NCBI GenBank assembly: GCA_030737835.1
Contig: CM060856.1
Span: 5,027,022 to 5,091,021, forward strand
Origin: Acorus gramineus
Taxonomy: Eukaryota; Streptophyta; Magnoliopsida; Acorales; Acoraceae
Length of the DNA stretch: 64,000 nucleotides
Direction: 5' to 3'
Shown here piece by piece: positions 10,593 to 22,660 of this stretch; the stretch's first letter is position 1, and each line of letters opens with the position of its first letter. A program made the position numbers and the translations under genes. Below the pieces are notes generated by a model. That model was not told the DNA's origin. It made no database searches and was given only the letters and a program-made list of their open reading frames with translations.

Positions 10593-11344
10593 AACCCCTA
10601 TTTGGATACGAAATAAAACTTATACCGGGGTATACAGTTATAATTGCATAAGTGGATATAACAATAGAATAAGTGATTTTGTGTTTGGTTGTGTTTTGAA
10701 TTATTCTCGTTAGGAAACATAATAATAAAGTTTTTGTTGTTTTGATAAACTGTAAATAAAGTATGAATAATGATTTATAAAAGGTGAAAAAGTAATGATA
10801 GTTGATTTATAAGAGGTGATGACAATTTATTTGATAGTGGGCCTATATATTCTTTGGATTAAATAACCTGGAATAACTTTAATTCTAAGCCCCCATTTGG
10901 ATATGGAATAGCCCAGTGAATAAGTGTGAATAAAGCAAATTAAGTGTTTTTTGTTGTTTGGATGCAGGGAATACCCAGGGATAAAATATGTCAGAATAAA
11001 CTGGTATAAATTGGTATATGAATTCCAACCAACCCTAGAATTAAAGTTATACAAGGTTATTCTACCTAAAGAATATGTAGATCAATTGTCAAATCAACTG
11101 TCATCACCTCTAATAAATTGCCTGTCAAATCAACTATCATTATTTTTTCACCTTTTATAAATATTTATCCACACTTTATTCATACTTTACCCAAACAACA
11201 AAAAATTTATTATTACGTTTCCCAACAAGAATAATTCAAAACACAACTAAACACAAAATCACTTTATTTGTTTTTATACTCATTTATGCTAGAATAATTG
11301 TATACTCAAGAATAAACCATATTCTGTATCCAAAATGGGGTTAA
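10593..11344. repeat. Inverted-repeat element A (about 300-bp arms)
   Basis: Left arm 10593-10890 and right arm 11041-11344 are inverted copies of each other. The outer ends read TTAACCCCTATTTGGATAC and GTATCCAAAATGGGGTTAA. The loop between the arms is occupied by the left arm of element B. No coding content. Confidence 0.7.
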
Positions 11345-11475
11345 GGATTGGCTGGAATGCATATACCACTTTATACCAGTTTATTTCAACATAGTTTATC
11401 CCTGGGTATTCAGTGCATCCAAACAACCAAAATCCCATATTCCTCTTTATTCCAGTTTATTTCTTTGCCTATTTT
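10891..11475. repeat. Inverted-repeat element B interlocked with A
   Basis: Left arm 10891-11037 (GAATACCCAGGGATAAA, AATAAACTGGTATAAA) pairs with an inverted right arm at 11345-11475 (TATACCAGTTTATTTC, TTTATCCCTGGGTATTC). The right arm of element A sits in its loop, so the order is A, B, A', B'. Confidence 0.65.
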
Positions 11476-11639
11476 GTATCCTAGGTAGATTAAAGGGATC
11501 AAGGAGAATAAAAATTGCAGAAATTATCAATTATTTGGTATGTTTGATGTCACAGGTCTTGAAAGTGACAGGCATTTTTTCAAAGAAGTTTGAAAGACTT
11601 TGTGGCAATGGAAACAACATTCATAAACTTGCAAGGGGT

Positions 11640-13045
11640 TAATGTTTTAAGGATAAGTTGTCCTAATTTTAATGGATAAAAAGTCCATCAATTTTATTCA
11701 TATTTATATTTGTCAAAACAATCCTCCTACATGGGCCCCAAAATTTAAGCCTCATTAAGAAGCCCTAATAGATGTCATAGGTGTTATTATCTTATTGGTT
11801 CTTTGTTTGACTTTTAAAAAAGGTAAAAACTGTAAAGTTTCTTTAAATTTGAATTTTTCATTCTCAAGAAAGTAATCCTCATTGATTAATAATGTATTAC
11901 TACCTCCCAATATAACACTCATCTTTTAAAAAAAAAAATTTTACCCTCCTAACTTCAAAAATCTATTTCAGCTGACCTCCTCATCTCCAACGATCAGTGT
12001 CACTACCCTTAGATTTCTATCGTTACCCTCTATCATATGCAAGGTAGATTGTCTATCTTTGGATCCCTCCTCCGACCTCTACCTCCACATTTTTTTAGAT
12101 ACAACTACAAATACATATGAATATATTAGAATTTCAACTACAGATACGAGTATATTAGTTTTTTCAGATACAGATATAGATACAGTCATATACTAGTTTT
12201 TTCGTATACAAATACAAATACAAATATAGATTTAGATGCAGTCCTTATTCACACAAATATGCATGTATTATTCAGATACATCTTACATGTATCTAGATGC
12301 AAAATAAAAAATCTGTTTGCACGATGTGAATGAGTTGAAAATGAATGTAAAATATTAAACATGTTTATAGTTTCAATATACATAATTATGCACATTGAAA
12401 ACATCGTAAACGGTTATACACATAAAAAAGAAACACACTATGTATGTATTATTCAGATACATCTTACATGTATCTAGATTTAAAATAAAAAATTATGTTC
12501 GCATGAATGCAAATGAGTTGAAAAATGAGATTCATCACAGAATTAACATTTGTATAACAAAAAATTGGAAAGATCGAATCGGCCAAACGTGAAATGATCG
12601 CCATTGTGAATCGATCGCCACAAACAATTCACTCGATAAAAAAATGAAATTCCTCACAAAAACTGGAATCGGATTTCTGTTTTGTGTTTTACACACATGA
12701 TCAATCAATGACTGTGAATCGATTTGCAATTTCGTATAAGCGATTGTATTGAATTTAATTGAACACAAATGAGACACTTAAGGGTAAAAAGATAATTTTA
12801 ACCGTGCCACCTCATGGGGTCTGTAATGGGGCATATAAGTTGGGGCCCAAAAATCATTATTGTTGTCAAAATTGAAAAAAAAAAAGTAGGAATAAATGTT
12901 ATCCCAACCTTTAGGTGAAATAGAATATCTTCATTTTCATTTTAAAATTAGGACAATTGTCCGCAGTCTATCCCAATTATTTTTTTTATACCAAACAGGG
13001 ATAAGTTATCCTCTCACTCACTTATTCACATGATTATCATTTATC
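11640..13045. mobile_element. Foldback element with a GCCCC-TIR element nested in it
   Basis: Outer ends share inverted blocks (left GATAAGTTGTCCTAATTTTA, right TAAAATTAGGACAATTGTCC) and match a related copy at about 38276-38610. Nested within, about 11721-12868, is a diverged member of the GCCCC-TIR family: left TACATGGGCCCCAAAATTTA, right GTTGGGGCCCAAAAATCATT. Its interior has direct duplicates around GATACATCTTACATGTATC at about 12268 and 12450. No gene is recognisable. Confidence 0.6.
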
Positions 13046-13332
13046 CCAACACTCTTTCCAAACTACCCCAAAGTGTATATTGTCTTATATATTGTATGTG
13101 TACATTGAGAAATTATATTGTACACGTATAATTAAAAGGCGGAAATCATTAGTACGAAAAATATGTGCAAAAAGCTTCTCTATTAGATTATGCAAAGTCA
13201 CTTGTGAGGTTGTTTACACCACACAGATTATGCAAACTTACGAAGATCATTTTAACGAAGAAAATAGAGATTCCAACCAATTAATAATTTAATATTGAAT
13301 TAATCTTATATGTTTTCAAGTACGACGCAAAA

Positions 13333-13372
13333 GTTGAGATGGCCGAGTTGGTCTAAGGCGCCAGATTAAGGT

Positions 13373-13405
<33 letters not shown>

Positions 13406-13413
13406 TCTCAACA
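13333..13413 (+). tRNA. tRNA-Leu(AAG)
   Basis: 81-nt tRNA with a 7-bp acceptor stem (GTTGAGA / TCTCAAC), box A TGGCCGAGTTGGTCTAAGG, anticodon stem CCAGA/TCTGG enclosing loop TTAAGGT (anticodon AAG), a long class II variable arm and the T-loop GGGTTCAAATCCC with discriminator A. A T8 run (13422-13429) follows and would end Pol III transcription. It is identical to the gene at 25109-25189. Confidence 0.95.
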
Positions 13414-13445
13414 CCTTCTAATTTTTTTTCAAATCTTTTCATGAT

Positions 13446-13691
13446 ATCTTGAAGATATTGTAACTTTCAAATTTCTTTTTGCTGGGGCATATGTTTATGA
13501 CTATTCTATCAAAGAAATAAAAAAATACCCAACTCTCAAAGAAAAATACATGAACTCAATTCGAAGTTATCTTGAAGATATTATAACTTTCAAATTTCTT
13601 TTTGCTGGGGCATATGTTTATGACTATTCTATCAAAGAAATAAAAAAATACCCAACTCTCAAAGAAAAATACATGAACTCAATTCGAAGTG
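13446..13691. repeat. Two tandem copies of a 123-bp unit
   Basis: Units at 13446-13568 and 13569-13691 are almost identical (CTTGAAGATATT, TTTTTGCTGGGGCATATG). A third, diverged copy lies at about 24565-24690, before the second tRNA-Leu gene, and the similarity continues into following sequence (to 13795 and 24785), which marks a larger duplicated segment. Confidence 0.8.
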
Positions 13692-13841
13692 GTCAACCAG
13701 CATCCAACCCGACCTTGAAACCTTGGGTTTGGGTTTCGGTCGGGTTTGGATTTAATATTGGCTAAACAATTATGCTATACTTAATTTGATCAATTCCCTA
13801 GGGGACTGATATATGCATCCCCATTTACAAGAAACCCACCC

Positions 13842-14597
13842 AATTCATTTTGTGAAGCTTACAAACCCACCCCACTATAAATATTAGGACATGGACAGTG
13901 GAAACCCACCCCTACCCATTTAAATCTCTGAAAACCCTCTCTTCTCCATTCCATCCACGTTTGCAGGCTCCGATTGCCGTCCACGCTCTCCAGTTAGGCC
14001 TGTTAACGGGTCGCGGGTCGACCCGGACCCGACCTGATAAAAAGGCATAAAATACGCGACCTGAAAGACCCGACAATGAAAATGGGTCGTGTTACGCCCC
14101 AGGGCGGCCGTCCCCGAGACGTGGCAATATATAAAGTATCAGCTATCAATTTCAAGAGATCAACAATGACTCCAATAAATAACACATAAAGCTGGCAAAA
14201 AATGATAACTGATAGTTCAAGTTATTCATTTTGTGAAGCTTACAAACCCACCCCACTATAAATATTAGGGCATGGACAGTGGAAACCCACCCCTACCCAT
14301 TTAAATCTCTGAAAACCCTCTCTTCTCCATTTCATCCACGTTTGGAGGCTCCAATTGCCATCTACGCTCTCCAGTTAGGCCTGTTAACGGGTCGCAGGTC
14401 GACCCGGACCCGACCCGATAAAAGACATAAATACCCGACCCAAAGGACCCGACAATGAAAATGGGTCGTGTCACGCCCCAGGGCGGCCGTCCCCGAGACG
14501 TGGCAATATATAAAGTATCAGCTATCAATTTCAAGAGGTCAACAATGACTCCAATAAATAACACACAAAGCTGGCAAAACAATGATAACTGATAGTT
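13842..14597. repeat. Tandem duplication carrying an LTR end
   Basis: Block 13842-14220 is repeated at 14228-14597 (TTCATTTTGTGAAGCTTACA to TGATAACTGATAGTTCAA). Each block ends with the outermost 125-130 bp of the minus-strand LTR (T-G-T-[C/T]-ACGCCCCAGGGCGG), so the duplication happened after the LTR inserted. The rest is GGGTC/GACCC-rich DNA also present at 21840-22020. Confidence 0.8.
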
Positions 14598-15867
14598 CAA
14601 CTAAAATGCGGAAGTATAAAAATATCAATAAGTCTGTAAACCAAAAATATTATTACAGACTCGAATACACAATCACTGTCCTGTGAGAGCCAAGTCTAGT
14701 CCAAATAAAGTACAACCAGTGCAACACGCACGATTTCAAATACATAAATGACACTAGGACTGCTGACATCCTCGCACTCGCCAACCGTCGGACGGGACAC
14801 TCCACGCACTCGAACCCCGCCACAGAGAAGTTCCAGCTTCACGCTCAACATTGCCCCTGAAAAAGAAACAGCATGCGAAGGGTGAGCTACAAGCTCAATG
14901 AGTGACTGAAAATCAAACACCATTACAACAATTCAATACTAAGGCAAATTCCTTTCAAGGAACAACATGGGTAGAAACCCAATTAATAACAAGGTCACGC
15001 GGCGGCGCGACCAATCTCACCTCACCCTCACCCTCACTCCCGGAGGGAGACTCTTAGGACTCTTGGGGAGAGACCATACCGCTTGTCAAAGAGAAGCAGA
15101 ATTACTGGTCCACACAACACTACTGGATTATCTACATCGAGATAACTGCCCACTGATGTCTTTGAACATTGTTATATAACCGGACCCAATAACTATGGGA
15201 ACGGATGAACAACGAATGGGTCACGCGGCGACGTGACTTCAACTCATCCTCACCCTAGCCCCCGGAGGGGTGACCCTAGGGACTTTTGGGATAAATCTGC
15301 TTGTTCTACACCCTTCGTCATCCGATAACCCTCTCTCAGGTAGTCTCTACCTGGTATACTCCCATGACGTCATCCGGTAACCCTCTCCCGGGTAGCTCTA
15401 CCTGGTATACTCCCATGATCAGTACATCCTGCCGCATGCATCGATAGTACCTACAGGTGGGGGCCCTCTGTCAGGACAGCTACAACGCCGGGCAGCATCG
15501 ACACGGATCCGATGAAGGGGAGAACGATTCCACGCTCGCAATATCATTCGTTAGCCCCCTCCCGGGTAGCCTCTACCTGGTATACCCCCATGATTAGTAC
15601 ATCTTGCCGCATGCATCGATAGTACCTACAGGTGGGGGCCCTCTATCAGGACAGCTACAACCCGGGCCGCTTCAACACGGACGACATTGGGAGGAAACAC
15701 TCCATGTTCGCAAAGCGAACCTAATGGAAAAACAACTACTCTCGGTAATCGCCTACCGATGCCGTCGAATACATATGAACTCCCACACAGATGCGTTGCT
15801 TGGACGCAGGGAGATACCACTGCTCTCGCACAGAGATAAGCCCTAAGGCATAACCCAAAAGTCGGTT

Positions 15868-18800
15868 TGTTATATACGTGTCACTTTTAGCCTTCTGGTA
15901 ACCATTGGAGCATTTTGACAGTTTTTGAGTTTTTTCGTTTTTCGATCGGAACTGCTAAAATTTTGGACTGTTAGCTATCATCCTGAGTTTGAGGACTCCG
16001 ATTGAAAATCTAACTGCATATTATGTGTCCTGGTGCCATTTCAAGCCACTCACAAAAATTTCATCGAATTCCGGTAACGTTTCAGAATTTCACAGTTCCG
16101 TGGCGTATCCGGGTTTTGACCGAGCGAGAAGTCATTAGGAAAGTTGACTTGGTCAAAGTGGGCCCATGACTTGGTCAACCCCTTTTGTTTTTTTGTGTGG
16201 TTGGGTTGACCCAAGTCAAAGCTCACTTAAAACCTCACTAATCCTCTCTTAAACCCTAATTAAACCTAGTTAGCCTAATCTAAGTGTGGGGTTATTTATA
16301 AGTGAAGCTAAAATATCTTCCCCCACTATTCATCATCTTCTCCAAAGTTTTCCCTCTCTCTTCCCTCTCTTTAAACCTCACTTTTGACCTAGCTAGAGGG
16401 CTTGGATCCAAAAACCCTAAGAAGAGAAAGGAAAGGTGAGCTCCCGATCTATCTTCCGGTGGTCTCGGATTCGAGTTCCCACGTGCGTGACCCCTTTTTA
16501 TGCCCCCTTTTCTCCTCTGATTTCAGCCACCTTGAGAGCTGAGGGAGAGCTTGGTGGTGGTGGTCCTTGGGGAGGTGTTTCGGTGCACGAAGAGCTCCCG
16601 ATCCCCTTCCCTTCCTTTCCTCTCCTAGGGTAAGGCTTCTTTCCTTCCTTTTCTTGTTTAGATGCATGTTAGGAGGGTGGTTTTGAGTGCTGGTGGCTGT
16701 TGGTGGCGGTTGGTGGCGGTTGGTGGCCGGTGAGAGGTGGTAGGGTGGCTCGGGCAGGATGGCAGGCCGGCTCGGGTAGGCTGGCACCGCAGGCAACACA
16801 GGCAGGCGGGCTGGCAGGCAGGGCGGGCAGAGCAGGCTGGCAGGGCACGCGCGCGTGCGCGCGGGCGTGCGCGTGGGTGGAGCAGGAATGTGCGGGAGCT
16901 GCGCGCTGGGCGCCGTGCGCGGGCGTGTGCACGGGGCGCTGCGCAGAGGCGCAGTGCGTGCCGTGCGCGTGGGGCCGTGTGCGGGTGCTGCGCGCAGGGC
17001 ACCGTGCGGAGGCGTGCGCGCGGAGCACTGCGCAGAGGCGCAGGCGTGCTGTGCGTGCACAGTGAGGCTAACCGGTGGTGCGCGCGGGGGTGAGGTGCTG
17101 GGGCACAGGGCGTGCGGGTGTGCGCGCGAGTCGCTACGCTGGGGCGCAGTGAGCGCGCGGTGCACCCGGGGGGATTCGGCAGGGTGTCCGGGCGTGCGAG
17201 CTGGGCGCGGCAGGGCGCTGGGCGCGCGGGCCGGGGCTCGACTGTGCGCCCGGGGCAGGTGGCCGTGCTTGCGGCTGCCCGAGGGTTCGGGATTGAGTTG
17301 GGGTGCTCGGGCTCGCGTGTGTACGGGCCGTATGTACGTTTGCCCGAGTGTTGTGTATTTTTAGTGTATTTTTGGTGTATTTGTGTATTTTACTCACCGA
17401 GTTGATTACCCTGTCTTGCAGATCTTGACGGACGGTCGCGCGACGACCCGGTTATTGGTGAGTGGTACAATCCAATCCAGTAGGGAGGCGCTATATGCAC
17501 TTGGGCGTATACCGTCCTCCCCTGGGGCACCATGGTTAATATTAACTTGTGTAACATGTAATCCATGCTAGCATGATTAATATGTAGTATGCATGCTACC
17601 CTAGACTTTGTATGATAGGGACTTGCACCCTTAGGATATGTGTAAGAGCCATGCATCCTGTCACCTTGTTATCATGCTAGGAAAGCCTCGACCTATGCAT
17701 GTGTCCTATTAGTTTGATTTATTAAATTAAATGCGGACATATGTCTATTAGTATGCCTTGGGGAATATTAAGGGGGCCTTGCGAGGTCAACATTGAGACC
17801 CGGGCTAGGGTACTCCGTGTTCCTTGTTTGGTTGTCGGGATGTCCTATATCGGAACCTCAGGTTGCCCTCCCAAGGTTTCTTTTCCTCATTATTATCATA
17901 TATGTTCCCCGCATCTTGGTTATGCGCCCTGGAGGAATTCTGAAGAATTCAAGACATTAGAGTTGTTGAGATGTGTTGTCGGCGGATCCGAGTGGATCAT
18001 ATGCGTATGGATAGGCTGTTCTGTTCCCTTCGTTGGATCCGTGTAGAGACTGCCCCAGCGTTAGAAAGGCCATCCCGTGAGAGGGCTCCCATCAGTAGGC
18101 ACCTCCTGATTTGGGACGGACTGTGCTGAATGTGGGAGTGGCCAAGCAGCCTACGGAGTGGAGGAGAGACTATCGGTGGACCAAGGGTGACCAACAGCCT
18201 AGTCAGTCCCAATATCCTATGTCACCATATTGAGGGGTGAGGGTGAGGGTGAGGGTGTGGTGGGTCGGCGATGTAGCGACCCACTGGATTTGTGTATGGA
18301 TGATTATCAGCCTTGTAAGTCCCAATATCCTATGTCACCTATTGAGGGGTGAGGGTGAGGGTGAGGGTGTGGTGGTTCGGCGATGTAGCGACCCACTGGA
18401 TTTGTGTAGTTCCTGCCACTTTGAGGCTTTTAATAAGATTGTGGTTAATATAAATTGTGATGCATGGGTTGTGCTATTCACTGAGCGTGTGGCTCACCCC
18501 TCGCATAATTATTTTTCTCCAGTGATTACTGAGACGGACTTGAAGGAGGAGCCCCCCGAGAGATTGCACCAGTAGCGGAGTAGTGCCACGTTCCGTGAGT
18601 TTTAGAGGCCATCAGCATCCTTTTTGATTGTATGTATATATTTCTATGCTTGGGCACCCAGTTGGGATTGTATTTGTATGTATTTGTGTATATTGGCTCT
18701 CACAGGACAGTTGATTATGTATCGAGTCTGTAATGTGTTTTGATTTACAGATTCAGTCTTTTAGCTTCCGCTATTTGTGTATATATCATGTCAGCCTTGC

Positions 18801-18920
18801 TTTCGTCTGTGTTGTCATTTTAAGTTGTTGTTTAGAGTATTTTATTGATCTCCTGTATAGACTGCTGATATCATGTACACACTTGCCGCGTCCCGGGGAC
18901 GGCCGCCCTGGGGCGTGACA
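15868..18920 (+). mobile_element. Inner solo LTR, plus strand
   Basis: 3053 bp, starting TGTTATATACGTGTCAC and ending GGGGCGTGACA, the same ends as the LTR at 48208-51356. A TATA-like TTATTTATAAG lies at about 16290. Nothing that looks like gag, protease, reverse transcriptase or integrase is present. Its flanks (CGGTT and TTATA) do not match, so the 5-bp duplication was lost or it arose by recombination between two elements. It interrupts the outer minus-strand LTR. Open frames inside it are products of its GC-rich middle, not genes. Confidence 0.8.
16700..17330. other. GC-rich domain inside the LTR
   Basis: About 630 bp dense in GCGCG, GTGCGCG and GGCAGGC words, in sharp contrast to the AT-rich surroundings. 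The same position of the LTR at 48208-51356 has a matching but diverged domain (48850-49560). Long open frames on both strands reflect lack of A/T-rich stop codons. It lies between the promoter-like part and the tail of the LTR. Confidence 0.8.
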
Positions 18921-21192
18921 TTATACACTCGCCTAACATGGGTAGGCCTAGCTTAATGCCATAACTACCGGCTTAACAAAACCGATAAGATAATGAATTC
19001 TCCTGAATTCCAATCGAGTGCATCGCTCGGATGCACGGGGGCGATTACATCGCTAGCGCTCTAACTAATAAGGTACAACCTGACAGCGGGTCATACCCAC
19101 GCCTATTTCAGATAGGCCTAATCAGTTTTAACATGCGCATATACATTACAGGAGAATTATATCATAGTTATGTACATGAACTTACATGCACAATGACATA
19201 ACAATTAATTATAGGGATACTCCCTAACATGGATAAAACATAAACAGTATATATATACAACATACATATCAGGCATGGCCTAAATAATATGCATACAAGC
19301 ATTACCCTAATATGCGTTGGGTATCACCAACTTAAGAGGGAAGGGTTAAGCGCGATCTCGCACACCAACCGGTGCATGCCGATAATCCCAAGCAGACCTG
19401 AGTCAAGTAGGAGCCACATCTACTTACTCAGTTTACGCAAAGAGGGAGAGCGAGAGAGAGGGAAAGTTTCATCCTCTTCGGAAGCTGGTCATAGCTTTGC
19501 TTCAACAAGATGGGTGCAACAACCATACCACGTCCTCTAGTCTTATGACCAGGGAATATTAAGTATGCACCCGGTTATTAACTCAGGTTTAATCATGCTA
19601 AATATTACTAACATAGGAAGGTAGTACTATAAATATGGACTACATAAGGCATGTATATTCTATACATTCATATGAACACACATCACACATGCATATACAT
19701 GAAGGGCGCATGCAAACATAATAATTCACACATGAATATGATACATAGGCAAGTATATGGTAGAATAGGGGGTTCTACACAATATACGAGCTATGGGTTC
19801 TACACAATATACGAGCTATACTAACCTAGCATGCAAATATCTAGCATATTATGGGTTAGACATGACCATACTACTTATCTAAATAAGTAGTATAGTCAGG
19901 GTGCCCAACGTATGCGCGATGCACGACTACGTGCATCCAACGCTTCCCGAAGGGTTGGATCAAACCACTCACTCAGCGTCCGGTCTATGAGATCTGAAAA
20001 ACATAACCAATGATCCACAATTAAAATATGGAACCTTCTGACACACATATAAGCCTACTTCATGAAGACCCTAACTCCTGATACTTTTCACAACATGCAT
20101 AACAACTCCTTGACACACAATCGAGCAAAACTGCTAAACCCGCTGCAACTAGCCCTACTATTTGCTCTCCACAGCACCAAATACACATCCAAAAAATATG
20201 AAATAAATCATACACATTCTTTGACATGCTAGGATCATAATCCCTGAAGAAATTCTAATCTAATTTTGCCTCTACAAGCCCAAACTAAAATATCTCAAGA
20301 AACTGGTCAATTCCCCCGTGAATCTGGATAGGCCTCGCAAATCAGGTTATAACTTACAACACAGATATCATAATGACACCAAATTCCATATATAACAACT
20401 AGAGACATAGATGATCATTTCACATGATATCCCACAAATATGCCTCTAAATACTAGTTTCACAGAAATATTTACAAGACAGAGATCTGTCTTACCAAAAG
20501 AGAGGGAGGGAAATAGGAAGATGCGGGGCTCTCGACACACCCACGACCACCTCAACCACCACCACCACTACCACCACCTCATCAGCATCTCCTCAATCCT
20601 TTCATGGCTGAAAACAGGGGATAAAGGGGGTATGAGAGGGAGCTAAGGAGAGGAGAATCAACAACAACAACAACATGAATGCACACACACACCTTAATCA
20701 TCTTCTCTACTTGATCCACCCTTCACGTTCCATCATAAAATCTTCCTTTCCAACACAAAGGGAAGCAAAAAAGGGGAAAGGAAGAGAAGTGGTCGGATGG
20801 GTTGGGAGGGAAGAGAGAGAAAGAGGGGGGGTTTCACTTGGGGGGCATTTATCATGAATAAAGTGGGTTGGTGGGGTGGGTTCACAAGTCAACCTAACCA
20901 AGAAAGAAAACAAAACATCAAGACTTGGTCAATACCCTCATTTAGACGTGCACATGAAATCCCACCTCCCAAACAAGTAACGATCAAACCGGGATGCGAT
21001 TCAGAACTGCATATTTTTCTGAAACGATACTCGAATTCGATGAAATTTTTATGGGTAGTACAAAACGGTACCAAGACCCATAATATACAATTAAATTTTC
21101 AATCAGAGTATTCCAACTCCCGCAGGTAGCTAAAAGCCAAATTTTAGTGACTCCGATAAAAAAATAAGGCTCCAAATGACACAGGCATAACA

Positions 21193-22660
21193 GGTCGGGT
21201 CTGGGTCCACCCCGACCCGATCCTATGAACCCGATTGACCCAATCTAAATATTTTGTGATTTTTTATTTATTTATGATACAACCAAACACATATGATTCA
21301 ACCAAACATTTATAACTAAATATTGGATAATCATTTAAAATTTTAAACATTTGAAATATTTTTATAACCTTTTGACTTCACGTAAAAGCATAATAATCCA
21401 AATCGTATTCTAAATGTCCTTTCATTAAATATTAGAAAAAATTAAAATAGCGAATAACTATTTATAATACACTACACTCTATTAAAAAGAAAAAAAAAAT
21501 GAAGCCATTGTAGACCCTTGAGAAGCTTCTCGACCTCTCTTTGTCTGGCCTAGGCTTGTTAATGGGTCAACCCGACCTGAATGACCTGACAATCAAACGG
21601 ATCGGGTCCAGATCCACCCCGACCCGACCCGGACCCGACCCAACCCGACCCGTTGTTAGGCCTATCTCCAGTCCACACACGTCAGTCACCTTCTTCTCTT
21701 CCACCAGCTACCGTTGTACCCTGACCGCCTCCGATTGATGTCACCTCATTGAAGGTAAACGCCCTTTCTTCTTCCTTCTCCTCTTCTTCTTCTTGTTCCT
21801 TTTCTTGTTGACTTACAATGTGTTTTTTTCTCTTGAAACCCCAATAGCTGAAGCCCCTCTCTTCTCCATTCCATCCACGTTTGCAGACTCCGATTGCCGT
21901 GCATGCTCTCCAGTTAGGCCTGTCAACGGGTCGTGGGTCAGCCCGGACCCGACCCGATAAAAGGCATAAATACCCGACCTGAAGGACTCGACAATGAAAA
22001 TGGGTTGGGTCTAGGTCCACCCCGACCTGATCCTATGAACCCGATTGACCCAATCTAAATATTTTGTGATTTTTTTATTTATGATACAACCAAACACACA
22101 TGATTCAACTAAACATTTATAACTAAATATTGGATAATCATTTAAAATTTTAAACATTTGAAATATTTTTATAACCTTTTGACTTCACGTAAAAGCATAA
22201 TAATCCAAATCGTATTCCAAATATCTTCTCATTAAATATTAAAAAAAATTAAAATAGAGAAGAACTATTAATTATAATACACTACACTCTATTAAAAAGA
22301 AAAAAAATGAAGCCATTGTAGGCCCTTGAGAAGTTTCTCGACCTCTGTTTTTCTGGCATAGGCTTGTTAATGGATCACCCCGACCCGAAGGACCCGACAA
22401 TCAAACGGGTCGAGTCCAAGTCAACCCCGACCTGACCCGGACCCAACCCGTTGACAAGCCTATCTCCAGTCCACGCACGTCAGTTACCTTCTTCTCTTCC
22501 ACCCGCTACCGTTGTACCCTGACCACCTCCGATTGATGTCACCTCGTTGAAGGTAAACGCCCTTTCTTCTTCCTCCTCCACCTCTTCTTCTTGTTCCTTT
22601 TCTTGTTGACTTACAATGTGTTTTTTTTCTCTTGAAACCCCAATAGCTGAAGGGATTTAG
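21193..22660. repeat. Duplicated GGGTC-rich block with small MITEs
   Basis: Two tandem copies of about 0.8 kb (21198-21850 and 22010-22660) share long identities such as AACATTTATAACTAAATATT and CTTCTCTTCCACC. Each contains a roughly 110-bp element bounded by AGGCTTGTTAATGG and an inverted CCGTTG[T/A]nAnGCCTA, typical of small plant MITEs built from GACCC/GGGTC words (21549-21664 and 22360-22470). At about 22000-22020 the sequence AAAATGGGTTGGGTCTAGG is the uninterrupted equivalent of the outer LTR's insertion site. Confidence 0.7.

Larger units (their letters stand above)
14469..21192 (-). mobile_element. Outer solo LTR, minus strand, split by a second LTR
   Basis: On the minus strand the element starts TGTTATGCCTGTGTCA at 21192 and ends GGGGCGTGACA at 14469. 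It is flanked by perfect 5-bp duplications GGTCG (14464-14468 and 21193-21197), the hallmark of LTR-retrotransposon integration. Excluding the inserted LTR (15868-18920) it is about 3.67 kb. It has no gag or pol sequence, so it is a solo LTR left by recombination. It aligns with the other two LTRs at both ends (for example CATCGAATTC in the start region; TTGGCTCTCACAGGACAG near the end) but differs in the middle. Internal duplications lie near 15375-15480 and 15550-15660. Confidence 0.85.

Noticed and set aside
16449..17405. Many long open frames (up to about 240 codons) on both strands
   Set aside because: They overlap on all frames in the GC-rich LTR domain and encode only Ala/Arg/Gly/Pro-biased sequence; lack of stops follows from base composition.
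14469..18920. Single large TIR transposon ending TGTCACGCCCC...GGGGCGTGACA
   Set aside because: The apparent inverted repeat arises because two LTRs of opposite orientation are nested; the right end of the outer one, with matching GGTCG, is at 21192.
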